64,000 nt of DNA from Vigna angularis (Eukaryota > Streptophyta > Magnoliopsida > Fabales > Fabaceae), in assembly GCF_016808095.1 (NCBI RefSeq), contig NC_068974.1:37982590-38046589 (forward strand), in the 5' to 3' direction. Of the stretch, positions 38,280 through 50,329 are shown piece after piece. Positions within the stretch are counted from its first letter, which is position 1. Each line of letters begins with the position of its first letter. Both the position numbers and the translations under genes were made by a program. Under the pieces are notes generated by a model that worked only from the letters and a program-made list of their open reading frames with translations, was not told the origin of the DNA and did not search any database.

Positions 38280-39813
38280 AAGAAGTTGACACCGCATCAG
38301 ATTTACGCGCCCGCTGGTCCATTCTCAACTATGATGCGTGTGAGCTTCAGACTCTGAGAGAGAGAGAGAGGAAGCAACCGAATATTCTCTCTTAGTCGCA
38401 TTGCGTTCTGTTTCAGATCGCGGTTCGTGATTCGTAATGTGAAGTTGTTACGGATTCACACTGTTCTATTCCGCACCGAGTATGTTTTTTGTTCTCGATT
38501 ACTGTTCTCGCTCTGTTTTTTTTTTCTTTTTTTTAACAGAATCTGATTGTTACTAACGCTACGTTGTGGCTTGTGCCGGCGAATGAAGAAGAATATACTT
38601 GCTAAGTTCCAAAATGTTCACTCGAGGTGATTTGGAGCACTTTGTTGTGAATCAACGTGCCATTTGTTTGATAGAAGCGGAGATGATAAATTGTTTCTAT
38701 TTCGGTTCGTATCCTATTTCTGAATTGTGATCACAGATAAAGCAGCTGCAAAAAATAGTAGAGGTTGTTGCAGATTCGTAAATAAGCTACGTTGTGCTGT
38801 GAATGTGAATTAGGTTATCGTTGTTACGGTGTGGCGAAAAGGACGGAGAGAGGTTGAGAGGTGAAAATCCCTTGGTTTGCAAAATATGATGTGTATGAGA
38901 ATGAGTGGGAGAGTGAGTGTTTGTGATGCTTTTGTTAATTGGCCAGAAGTGAAAATAAAGAGAAGGATTAAAAAACTGAAAAGGAAGGATGGCCTTGTTT
39001 TCCTGTTGGTTGGGGACCAGGTTGTGTGTTGTGTGTTGTGCTGTGCAAAACTACCAGTTCAGGGTCAATTTCATATTTATTATTATGTAAAACTCTGTTA
39101 CTTCGTTCTCAAGCGTTATCAGGGTCGCTGCTGTTGAAAGTTTTCTATTGTTACATTACAATTGGTTCATTGTTGAAGGAAGGATTAATAAAAAAGGGAA
39201 CCTCGCTTTTTATGCTTTGGTTGGCCCCAGCCAGCTCTTTTTTCTTTTTAATTTTTCTTTTCCCTCGCTCCTTCTTCTTTATTCTTCTCTCCCTATGAAG
39301 CTTAGTACCAAAGAATAAAAGTAAAAGACTCGTATGTCCTTTAATCGGACTAAACTAAAATCATGATTGATCATCTCTCTTTAAACAGAAGTCTTTTAGG
39401 TCGTGATATGTTGCCAACCGCCGATAGTTTACTGATGATTAAAGCGTAATTAGTTAGCATTCTGTATTGGCTTGGTCTTTTTTTCGTTGGTTGGATATAA
39501 ATATAATCTATAGTTAGCTCGCTATTGCTGTTATCGAGTATTTATTTATCAACCGAAATTAACGGGTGGCTACCTTTTCTGAGTTTGGTCATTTCATGAT
39601 TATGAATTGTGATTATGTTCTTGCATTTAGTTAGGGGCTTAGTATTTTTTGTAAACTCTCTGTTCTTTTCTTTTATATGCTTGCATTTTGGGAAATAATC
39701 AATAGCTTTAATAATCAACCAACCCACTTGTCCACTTTTAGGAGTCATGGGCTTTTTCTGAGGTCTTCTTAGCTTGTTAATTGGGTCGGAGAAAACATCG
39801 GGTAAAGCGAGAC
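38280..39813 (+). other. Kinesin 5' leader with a probable 1.3-kb leader intron
   Basis: It contains a (GA)n stretch (about 38358) and GC-balanced sequence typical of a 5' UTR, then a good donor (GTATGT at 38480). A T-rich stretch with acceptor CTTCTTAG ends at 39772, 41 bp before the kinesin ATG. Unspliced, the segment has many upstream ATGs, which supports removal as an intron. The open frames at 38877-39298 are inside this intron. Confidence 0.5.
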
Positions 39814-42800
39814 ATGGGAGCTATCGCTGGAGAAGAGCTGCTGAAATGGGAGAAGATGCAAGGAGTGAGTGGCCGCGAAGAGAAGATTCTTGTGTCAATA
39901 AGGCTGAGGCCTCTGAACGAGAAGGAGATTGCTGCTAATGAATCAGCAGACTGGGAATGCATTAATGATACTACCATCTTGTATCGGAACACACTTCGTG
40001 AGGGATCCACATTTCCAAGTGCCTACACATTTGGTAAGCAAATCCCTTTTTTTAATCTAAATGTTGCTTTATTATTTGGATTTTTTGTTGCCATTGAAAC
40101 TGAGTTATTCAGTTTCAGGTTTACATTGACATTAACAAAGTACTGAGGACTTAACTCGGGTTGAATTTGGTAAATATGTAGTCCTAAACGCCATCGGGAT
40201 CTCTTTCCCTTACCTGAAGAAAGAAAGACATTTAGTTATTTTTACATTTCGATTAGTTTAGGATTGGATTGCGTCGACTCAATTCTGCGGTAATGCACTT
40301 TTTTCCTAATTTGCGTGGCCCAACTTTGGAAAATAATTAATTTTGATGCAAAAATTTGGTGGATGAATTAGCACCACTTGCTAACTGTCAATCCCACTTT
40401 TGTTTAAACTTTAATTTTTAAATGTAGTATTACTATGCTTAAATTGCATTTTGCCTAGTTTTTGTCGTATGATATATCCTTTACAAGTTTTAATTTTTAA
40501 TAAAGACATCGAACTGGAAATCCATTGATTATGGGCGGAATGTTTCTAAACTTTTCTTTTTTTGTCATTGGTGATTTTTTTTTTTGATCGGCTTTTATTA
40601 TTGGTGATAGACAAAGTATTTCGGGGTGATTGTGCCACAAGGCAGGTATATGAGGAAGGAGCCAAAGAAGTCGCTCTTTCAGTTGTTGGTGGAATTAACT
40701 GTGAGTATATATTCTCATGATGGCTAGTTTCTTGTACTCATTGCCCATCTTGATTAATATAGGTATTATATATTCTTTCAGCCAGTATTTTTGCGTATGG
40801 GCAAACAAGTAGTGGAAAGACATATACGATGGTTGGAATAACCGAATACGCTGTTGCTGATATTTTTGACTATATAAAGAGGGTAACTATACTATTATAT
40901 TGATATATATTCTTGTTTAATTCTTGGCTATCATTCTCCACCAGAGCCTATAATATTATTAATAAGTGCTGTTGACAAGATAACTTTAACCTTTTTAGCA
41001 TGAAGAAAGAGCATTTATATTGAAGTTCTCAGCAATTGAAATTTACAATGAAATTGTTCGGGACCTCCTCAGTACGGACAACACTCCTCTTAGGCTACGT
41101 GATGATCCAGAGGTGAATAATGCCTTTATATTGGATAAAAGTGTCAGAAAAATATTGCATAATCAACTGTTGTTTTAATGATTCATTATTTTCAAATCAG
41201 AGAGGCCCCATTTTAGAGAAACTCACAGAGGAGACTCTTCGAGACTGGGGACATTTAAAAGAGCTTATAGCCTTCAGTGAAGGTAAAAGTAAAAGACTTT
41301 GCTTAGTTTTCTTGTTACAGGGTAGTCAATAGTAGGCATTATTGTATTGCTTACTTTATTTATTCTTGCAGCTCAGAGGCAGGTGGGAGAGACATACTTA
41401 AATGAAAAGAGTTCTAGATCTCACCAAATTATCAGATTGGTATGTGCCTTCCCCTTTCATGCTTAATATTTTTTGCTGATAGACTTCCATTAACGGAGTT
41501 GCAACATTTCAGACAATGGAAAGTTCTGCCAGGGAATTCCTAGGCAAAGGCAACTCAGCCACCCTAGTAGCTAGTGTGGTATGATTTACATTCTTTAAAA
41601 TACCCCTCCTATTATGGTCATTATCAAAGCTTTTATAGTTAAATTTTTTTTTTGTTTCTCTGCAGAATTTTGTTGATTTGGCAGGGAGTGAGCGTGCATC
41701 TCAGGCATCATCAGCTGGGATGAGACTAAAAGAAGGTTGTCATATAAACCGGAGTTTACTTACTCTTGGAACAGTTATTCGCAAGCTTAGGTTGTCTACT
41801 CACTCCTCAGTTTATGGGGCTTTCCTTATTTATGCAGTTTCTAATATGGTTAGAAAATCTACATCAAATTTATTTAATCTCACCTCTTCCCATGACTTTT
41901 AATTTTATTATTGCTTAATCATATTATTCTAGTTTTTCTTTATAACCTTCTGGCTATAAGGTTGCCTGGTTTTCTATATGGAACTTAGACTATTATAATG
42001 TCATAGTAGGATAGCGTTTCTATATATAAAGAATTAGGGTAGTCTCTTTAGTTAATTTATACATCTGAAACTCTTCGGTTAGAGAGATGAAATCTAGTTA
42101 ATATTATGTTTATTTCATTCATCGTTGAGAAATTGTGAGAAAAAGGAAGGCATATTAGTTTGTATCTGTGGCTAATTGGAGGTATCTTTACACTAGAAAT
42201 CTTCTGTATGTTCAAAACTTTGACGCAGGAGCTATCCCATAACTGTTTAATAAATCCATTGACTTGATGTGAATAATGCAGTAACGGAAGACATGGACAC
42301 ATCAATTACAGAGATTCCAAGTTGACACGTATACTGCAGCCTTGCTTGGGTGGAAATGCTAGGACGGCTATCATTTGCACTTTGAGCCCTGCACGAAGTC
42401 ATGTTGATCAGACCAGAAACACACTTCTTTTTGCTTGTTGTGCAAAAGAAGTTACCACTAAAGCACAGGTTAATGTCGTGATGTCTGATAAGGCCTTGGT
42501 AAAGCATTTGCAGAAAGAGGTGGCTAGATTGGAGAGTGAGTTGAAAACTCCTGGTCCCGTTACTGCCAATTGTGATTATGCAACATTGTTGAGAAAGAAA
42601 GATATCCAGATAGAGAAGGTTGTATAATTTACTGTTTGAATTCTTGTGCTATAATGTTTGTATTGATTGTGGGCATATCTTGTGTATTCACCTCTCTTTT
42701 CTGGCTACTTGTGTTCTTGACCAATACCGCCCTGTGAATTTATGTATCCTATCTTTAAGAAGGATTGCAAAACCTTAGAATAGACTTCAAATGGATTTGT

Positions 42801-45497
42801 TTGCCTCGTTTTTTTTTTCGATAGAGCAGGGGTTTTCTTAAATATATCTTACCGTTCATGTTTTCAACACGTGTCACTCTCCCTGGAAACACTTGAATTT
42901 AGCCATTTTATATGGGTTAGTAGCCTTGCTTTTTGGGAAAAAAATTCGATATCTTTCATATAGTTGTATTGATATTAAATGAAATATTTTTTAGGTTCAT
43001 GCATGTTAATATTTCTGTGTTTTCTTTGCTCCTTGCATGTTCATGATATGAATTTCAATTATTCAGATGGAGAAGGAAATTAGGGAGCTAACTAAGCAAC
43101 GTGACCTTGCTCAATCAAGGGTTGAAGATTTGCTGCGCATGGTCGGAAAGGAGCAGATATCGGAAAAAGTAGTGTCTATTTCGTGATTTGTTACATGTTT
43201 GATGTCGTGCCTCTGAATTGAGATTGCATTTTTCGGGCCAGCATTATTAATCATTAATCTGAATGTGCAGGAAGGGGAAGATATATGGGATGATGACTGT
43301 TCAGTATCAGAGTCATCGAGCATTTGTGGTCCTCATCGTCCTAATACACACATCAGAGAGTTCAACAACCCTCGTTATAATGACGGAGACAGTGGAAGTA
43401 ATCCTGATGGTAGGTCCTTGCATATCTATGCCTGCAGTGTACATAGTTTGATAATAATGATGATATTCTTTGGGGAACTGCATCAGATCCAATCATTTGT
43501 TATCTATTTTTGGTTGTACAGAAGACACTGAAGATTACTGCAAGGAAGTTCGATGTGTTGACAATGGGGAGTTAACTTCAGCAATATCTGGAGAGGAAAG
43601 TGGAACAAGCCAGGAAATATCTTCACATTTGAATGAAGATGATGGAGACAGTCAGATCCAAGAAAATTCAACACTTCTGGAGCAGAGGCTGCATGATGTA
43701 CAGTCAACCATTGATTCTCTCGTATGTCCTTCCCCTGATGAGCAATCTCCACAGGTCATGTCAGAAAATATGTCAAATTATAGGAATCTTCAATTAACTA
43801 GAAGCTGGAGTTGTACGGAGTATCACATGACTGGTTCTCCGGAGTCAATGGGAGAAATACAGAGGACTCCAGCCAATGGATATGACAAAGGATTCCCTGG
43901 AAGACCAGATGGTTTGCGGAGGAAGTTTCCTCCATTAAATTATGATGGTTCCATAAAATTGTTAAGGAATGGTTCTCAGTCTTCCATGGGAAGTCTTTCT
44001 GTGGATGATCTTAGAGCGTGCGGCATCAGAACATCTGCTGATGAGGATATTGCTAGCATCCAGACTTTTGTTGCTGGGATGAAAGAAATGGTCAAACAAG
44101 AATATGAAAAGCAGCTTGTTGATGGTCAGGTGAGAATAAGTCGTTATTTTCCTTAGTATTACAGATCTTTTAATTTTCTCTTCCTAAGTATGGGAGACTG
44201 TTTACTATTTATGCAATATTGATCACTCACATTCATGCAGATAACAGATAAACTGATAATCTTTATCAGGGCAAATATATGACTTTTAGATTGTAGTGTT
44301 TACAACAAATACTTTAGTAGGAATTTCCTTATCTGTCATTTAATTATGGAAGGTTCTGCCTTTTCAATAGAAAGTGGTAGGAGAAACTCCAGCTTCCACT
44401 GTAACAAGATTGTATATTGATACTAACAGGCATGGATAATTTCATGTGTTACTGCTGTTCATAATTTCATACAACTTTCCATTTGATGATTAAATTACTG
44501 AATTTTTGAAGGTCATTATTTTAATCTCGATGCTTTTGAAAAAAATACGCTTTTCTGAATTGTAGGACCACGAGGCAGGAAGAAAGAGGAACGTGAAAGA
44601 TGTAGGTGTGGATCCGATGTTAGAGACACCTGGAACTCCTTTAGATTGGTCTCTGCAATTCATGAGTCAGCAAAAGGAGATAATTGAACTGTGGCAATCA
44701 TGCTGTGTACCATTGACCCACAGGACCTACTTCTTTCTTTTGTTCAGGGGTGATCCAACAGACTCCATTTACATGGAGGTAGAACTTAGAAGACTATCCT
44801 TCCTAAAAGAAACATTTTCTGATGGGAACCAGTCTGTGAGAAATAGTCAGACAATCACACTAGCTTCAAGGTTCTGTTCTCTCTTTCTGTCACTTCTGTA
44901 TGCATTTCAGTTTCTTGTATTATTCGGAATCCAAATGGGCATATTGGCCAATACGACCAACGAAAATTTTCTACATTAAACATTCTGACACTTATGTTGA
45001 GAAATAGATCATATGATTATTTATACACACATAATTCCCTACAAAAAGCTATTGCCTGTTTTGTTGATTTGATTCACTTATGGTTGATTTAGTTTATTAC
45101 TTTTCCTTGCACCATGGAGGTTAACTTGTTAACTAGTGTATTTCATTTCATGTTTGTGCTTGGTTGGGGATACAGCGTGAAAGCACTTCGGCGAGAAAGA
45201 GGAATGCTTGTGAAGCTTATACAGAGGAGGCTTTCCGATAAGGAGAGAATAAGGCTGTACGAGGAGTGGGGCATTTCATTGGATTCAAAGCGCAGGAGAA
45301 TGCAGCTAGTGAACCGTTTGTGGAGCGAAAATGATATTAACCACGTAATGCAAAGTGCTACAATAGTTGCCAAGTTAGTGAGGTTTTGGGAGAGGGGCAA
45401 GGCCCTCAAGGAGATGTTTGGGCTTAGCTTCTCACCCCTAATCACAGGGCGGAGATCATCTTTTTCGTGGAAAAATAGCTCAGCATCTCTTTTATAG
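39814..45497 (+). CDS. KIN-7 family kinesin (NACK-like; KIN7E/KIN7H type), 14 exons
   Basis: Predicted join: 39814-40033, 40611-40700, 40782-40882, 40999-41112, 41201-41282, 41372-41439, 41513-41578, 41666-41790, 42282-42618, 43067-43168, 43271-43409, 43522-44129, 44566-44870, 45176-45497 (892 aa). The motor is N-terminal (about 24-345): P-loop GQTSSGKT at 110-117, switch I NEKSSRSH at 213-220, switch II DLAGSE at 251-256, microtubule-binding [11 protein letters not shown] short coiled coil ([16 protein letters not shown]) follows. The C-terminus from about residue 690 has the NACK-type DUF3490 region ([29 protein letters not shown]). Plus-end motors of this family act in cytokinesis and phragmoplast or cell-plate formation. 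An MSA element upstream fits G2/M expression. It is closest in my memory to At2g21300/At4g38950. All 13 junctions keep the frame. Confidence 0.93.
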
Positions 45498-47354
45498 TCC
45501 TTTTTATTGTTTTGGCCCGCGCGTGTACAGTGTTAGAGAGATTTTTATCAGTGTTTCTGATTGATCACACTCTTTCAACTTGTTCTGCATTCTTTCAAAC
45601 ATAGAAACGTGAGGATTGCAGCTTCATTGAGATAAGGGATGTGAGTTATTGATTAAAGCCACTTTGGGCGGTTGTCTTGTCTTTTTTTATCATTTTGGTG
45701 TATCATCTAACGAGTTTAAATTTTTCTCTTCTCTTGGTGCAAGGTTTGTTGTGTTTGTTTCATTGTAAACTACTTTAATTTCTCTCACTTTGAAGGAAGT
45801 CAGGCATACGTACTTTTGTATATTACACTGAGACGATCGAATTGTGCCACGAGGCAGCGTAGATCAGTATAGATTACTTTACATAACTGTGGTGGACTTG
45901 TTATTGTTTTTAGTTTCTCTGGTTACTGAAGTTTTATTTCTGAACTATTTTTTTTTATTTCTATAACTTTATAGAGATCAACGGCAAGCCAAATAATCTT
46001 GTTTCGAGTAAAGCTAGGTCTGTTTTTTTAAGGTATAACTAGTATGATAAGCTAGTAATGGTATGTTTTTTCAAGGCAAAAATCAACTGAAGTCGACCCA
46101 CGTCGAATACAGACCAGAACCAATAAAATAAATCTAATTAAAATAAATATAAATTATAAATTCAATCTATTTTATTATATCTAAATTTAAAAAAATACAA
46201 TTTATAGCCAACCTTACTTACGAGTAAGTCGTACTAAATAGACATAATTTCGTAACCACGCGAGTTTCTTTTAATGAAACCGGAGGAAGCACGATTTTGG
46301 TTTTTAAAACGAAATCATCCTATATTAAAATGACTTAGTTTAGTGTTAATTTATTTAGTTGTTTTTTATTCAAATTAAAGTCATGCCAGCATAGCAGATA
46401 TCTACAATTTAGAACATTTCCCTTAACAGTACTCAGTAATTTCTAGAATATTAATAGTAATAAATACTGTTACATAATCATGCACAGATTACATCCAGCT
46501 AATTTTTCGTGGCGAGTGGTTTGTTTGATTAGAGAAGGTAGAGATGCAACCTATCCTCATTCCTTTTCTCCTCAAACTCCATCATTCTGTCTGCTTTAGG
46601 AACAATTCCAGTGACTACTAGAGTTCAAAGTAAACTCCAGCCATATTGCCACACTGTTCCAACACGATTTCAATTTTATTAAACGAAAATAGCGTACTTT
46701 TAACACAATTTCTATATTAAAGGTCATTCTTATTTAGTCTGATTTATCTATAATTGTGATTTTTTAAAAATTTATTTACTTTTATAAAATCCATAATGTA
46801 TTACACAATTTACGTAAATTTATCTGTTTTCAAAGTACGGATGCACACTCATAATATTCTTTTCTTGATCTCTTTGGAAATTATTCAAAAAGGAAAAGAA
46901 TTTCCCTTAAAAAGTGAGTGTAATGCCATTATGTTGAGAATTCAGGTAAGTGAGTCTGTCTTGTATGATTTTCAAATGGCTTTGAAAGTGCCACTGGCAT
47001 TGTATTTTAGCATGATTTCTTAAATAGTTTGGTTTTTCATGATTTATTTATTTGTGGTTACAAACTATTTTTGTTTGGTTATAACACACGTTCATTATAG
47101 GAATATAAAAACTCTATCATCATAAAATGTGTAAATACCTTTTTTTTTAAATAACGAACACGTAAAGCTTTATTTTTAAAGACCTTGTTTCACCAGTAGC
47201 AAATTATTGCACGTTTGTTTGACTAGAGAGTGAACAGTCAGAGAGAATGGCATAAGTGTGAGATAAGATAACGACAGGGAAAGTGTCTTCCTAATTCCAA
47301 TTATACATGGTCAGTGTTCTTCTCAAAAAAACTGCATAATCCTCTTCAACAAAG
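45498..47354. other. Intergenic: kinesin 3' UTR and transporter promoter
   Basis: The first 300-400 bp are probably kinesin 3' UTR. The rest is A/T-rich, with no recognisable gene. Confidence 0.5.
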
Positions 47355-49348
47355 ATGGCTGTGGAGGAAGCTGTATCTATGAAACAAGATTTTGATCCTC
47401 AAAACAAACCCAAAAGAAACAAGTTTGCTTTAGCTTGTGCCATTTTAGCTTCCATGACTTCTATCTTACTAGGTTATGGTGAGTATGACACTGCTAAGTA
47501 TATATTTTCTATTCCTTCGTTGATTTTTCTCAGTCCATGATTTTCTTAAAAATATTAAAAGAATTTTAATTACTACAGATATTGGAGTCATGAGTGGAGC
47601 AGCTTTGTACATACAACGAGATCTCAGAGTGTCGGATGTGAAAATCGAAATCCTGAATGGTATCATCAACCTCTACTCGCCGGTCGGTTCTTTCATCGCC
47701 GGCAGAACCTCAGACTGGATAGGTCGGCGCTACACCATTGCTCTCGCCGGCATAATCTTCTTCGTCGGAGCAATCCTCATGGGATTCTCCCCTAACTACG
47801 CCTTTCTCATGTTTGGCCGCTTCTTCGCCGGCGTTGGCGTTGGCTTCGCCTTCCTCATCGCCCCTGTCTACACCTCCGAAATCTCCCCTACCTCCTCTCG
47901 CGGCCTCCTCACATCCTTGCCAGAGGTTCCTATTTCTCTCTCCTTCCAATCACGTTTCAATTACTTCAAACTTCGAAGCTCCATAAATAAGAATTTCATG
48001 TTTTCAATTCGAAAGTTACGTTCAGTCGTGTTGTGGAATATTGAACTGGTTTTTTTTATCGAGTGTAAATTTGTTTTATCAAATTAGAAATAAACTATAC
48101 GCTCGAACTGAGCTGAACGGTATAACAAACTATTTGTTTCGTTGATGTAAACATTGTTTAGTTGACATGGCTAAGATCAGTGTTTGGTTTTCTCTGATGC
48201 ATTTCGATTAGTTAATAAGATGAAACGACTATTCAAAGTAGCTATTTTTGGTTTTTCAGATATTCCTGAACGGAGGGATTCTGATAGGATACATTTCAAA
48301 CTATGGATTTTCGAAGATGTCGCTTCGGCTGGGATGGCGGCTCATGCTTGGAGTGGGAGCCGTTCCGGCCATGTTTCTAGCCGCGGTAGTGCTAGTCATG
48401 CCGGAGTCACCGAGGTGGCTGGTGGCGCAAGGTCGACTAGGCGAAGCCAAAAAAATTCTGTACAAAATCTCCGACTCCGAGGAAGAGGCTCGGCTAAGGC
48501 TAGCCGACATAAAAGAGACGGCTGGGATCCCTCAGGACTGCGACGACGACGTCGTATTAGTGAACAAGCAAAGTCACGGGCAAGGTGTATGGAAAGAACT
48601 TTTCCTCCACCCCACGCGCCCGGTTCTCCACATCTTCGTCGCGTCGCTTGGGATTCACTTCTTCGCGCAAGCCACGGGCATCGACGCCGTCGTTTTGTAC
48701 AGCCCGAGAATCTTCCATAGCGCCGGAATCAAATCCGATAACTACCTTCTCCTGGCGACGGTGGCGGTTGGGTTCGTGAAAACCGTTTCCATTTTGGTTG
48801 CCACGTTTTTGTTGGACCGGGCCGGGCGGCGCGTGTTGCTTTTGTGCAGCGTCAGTGGACTGATATTTTCGCTTGTGACACTGGGTGTGAGTCTCACCGT
48901 GGTGGACCATTCTAGGTCGACTCTGACGTGGGCCATTGGGCTTAGCATCGCTGCAGTGTTGGCTTATGTAGCTACTTTCTCGATTGGGTCGGGGCCCATC
49001 ACGTGGGTGTATAGCTCGGAGATTTTCCCGCTTAGATTGCGCGCTCAGGGCGTGGCTATTGGAGCCATTGTGAATAGGGTGACGAGTGGAGTGATCGCAA
49101 TGACTTTTCTGTCCCTCTGTAAGGCCATTTCAACTGGAGGTGCTTTTTTTCTCTTCGCCGCCATCGCTGTTGCTGCGTGGATTTTTCACTACACCATGCT
49201 CCCCGAAACACGCGGGAAGACTCTTGAGGAAATCGAAGGCTCTTTCGGTCATTTCTGGAGGAACCCTAATAAACCCAAAGGACTTCATGGCACTAACGGC
49301 GATATCCCGTTAACGAGCAGTGTTAAAACTTCCACAAACGTTGATTAG
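47355..49348 (+). CDS. Polyol/monosaccharide transporter (PLT/PMT, MFS sugar porter), 3 exons
   Basis: Predicted join: 47355-47478, 47579-47925, 48260-49348 (519 aa). Sugar-porter signatures: GYDIGVMSGA at the end of TM1, GRTSDWIGRR at 83-92 (loop 2-3), PESPRWLV at 205-212 (loop 6-7), GPITWVYSSEIFPLRLRAQG around TM10, and PETRGKTLEE from 472. Twelve hydrophobic segments are readable. The sequence FAQATGIDAVVLYSPRIF is typical of polyol transporters (PLT5 type), which are plasma-membrane H+ symporters for linear polyols, myo-inositol and some monosaccharides. Substrate cannot be read from sequence. The codon GC content of exon 3 is visibly higher than in the neighbouring genes. A frame in exon 3 (48184-48720) is a shadow. 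Confidence 0.93.
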
Positions 49349-50329
49349 GATAATAAGGTATCTTCTAGTGTTTTTTTTCTTCCTAAGTACCCTTATGATA
49401 TGGCTTGGCAAATGAGTTGTATTTTCATCTATGAGGCCATAAATTATAACAGTGCTTCATTCACTTATGTATAGAATAAATATTATGTATATAGCTATGA
49501 TATAGTCTTTTTTAAATTCATAAATTATAATGAGTAAAACTATTAAGATAATCATATAATTTGATTGTAGTTATGAACTATCAGTGTAACTTGACACTAC
49601 TAGTTAATCAGATACTATGATTAGTATGACTTTAAATATAATTGTCTAAACTTATAATACGTTAGGATATGTAATTGGATAATTACGATAAAACCATCTA
49701 CAGAGGAATTTAGTTCAACAAATCAATCCATCAACTCACTTAAAAACGGGACCTAGTTGTTTCTCTTACTTCATTTCAATTATATTTTCTAATTAGTTTA
49801 AAATCTGTCATTTTGGAAGGAAGTGTTAAAAAATATATAAACTCTAGTTCTCTTTTTTTTCTTTTTAACCAAGGGGCAGTCGCGTTTTAAAAATAGCATA
49901 ACGAGTTTTAATTATTTTAAAAAGACATTAACCAGATAGGATATCATCCGTCACATACTGCTTTTTATTAAAAAAATATGTAGAGATAAAGGTAAAAGAA
50001 ATAATATTTTTTAAAGTTATCGTGGTGTGAAATACTTAATGTTTTTCGAATGGCTAAAAAATGTTTTAACAATTTGTAGAGAAAATGCAATGAAATGTGC
50101 TTAAAAAAAATATAAGAAAATATGCTGTAATACATGTTCTGATACATTACCAAAAAATAATATTGACTACAATGCAAGCACAACCAGATTTTCAAACGTA
50201 TACCGCTTTCAAAAAATCTCAATACGGTGAATGGCAGCTGCTGAAGTCCTTAAAAGGTTGATGATGATGATGCATGCATGCATGATTGGAAAGAATAAAG
50301 AATATGGCCGTTACTAGGGAAAAATTCCT
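49349..50329. other. Intergenic, convergent 3' ends, no gene seen
   Basis: Transporter 3' UTR on the left and GC1-like 3' UTR on the right. The A/T-rich middle has no recognisable gene. Confidence 0.5.

Noticed and set aside
38877..39298. Two open frames of 86-90 codons upstream of the kinesin
   Set aside because: They lie in the probable leader intron, overlap each other in different frames and resemble no protein.
48184..48910. Arg-rich frames in exon 3 of the transporter (both strands)
   Set aside because: Products of the higher GC content of that exon; the sense frame has all sugar-porter motifs.
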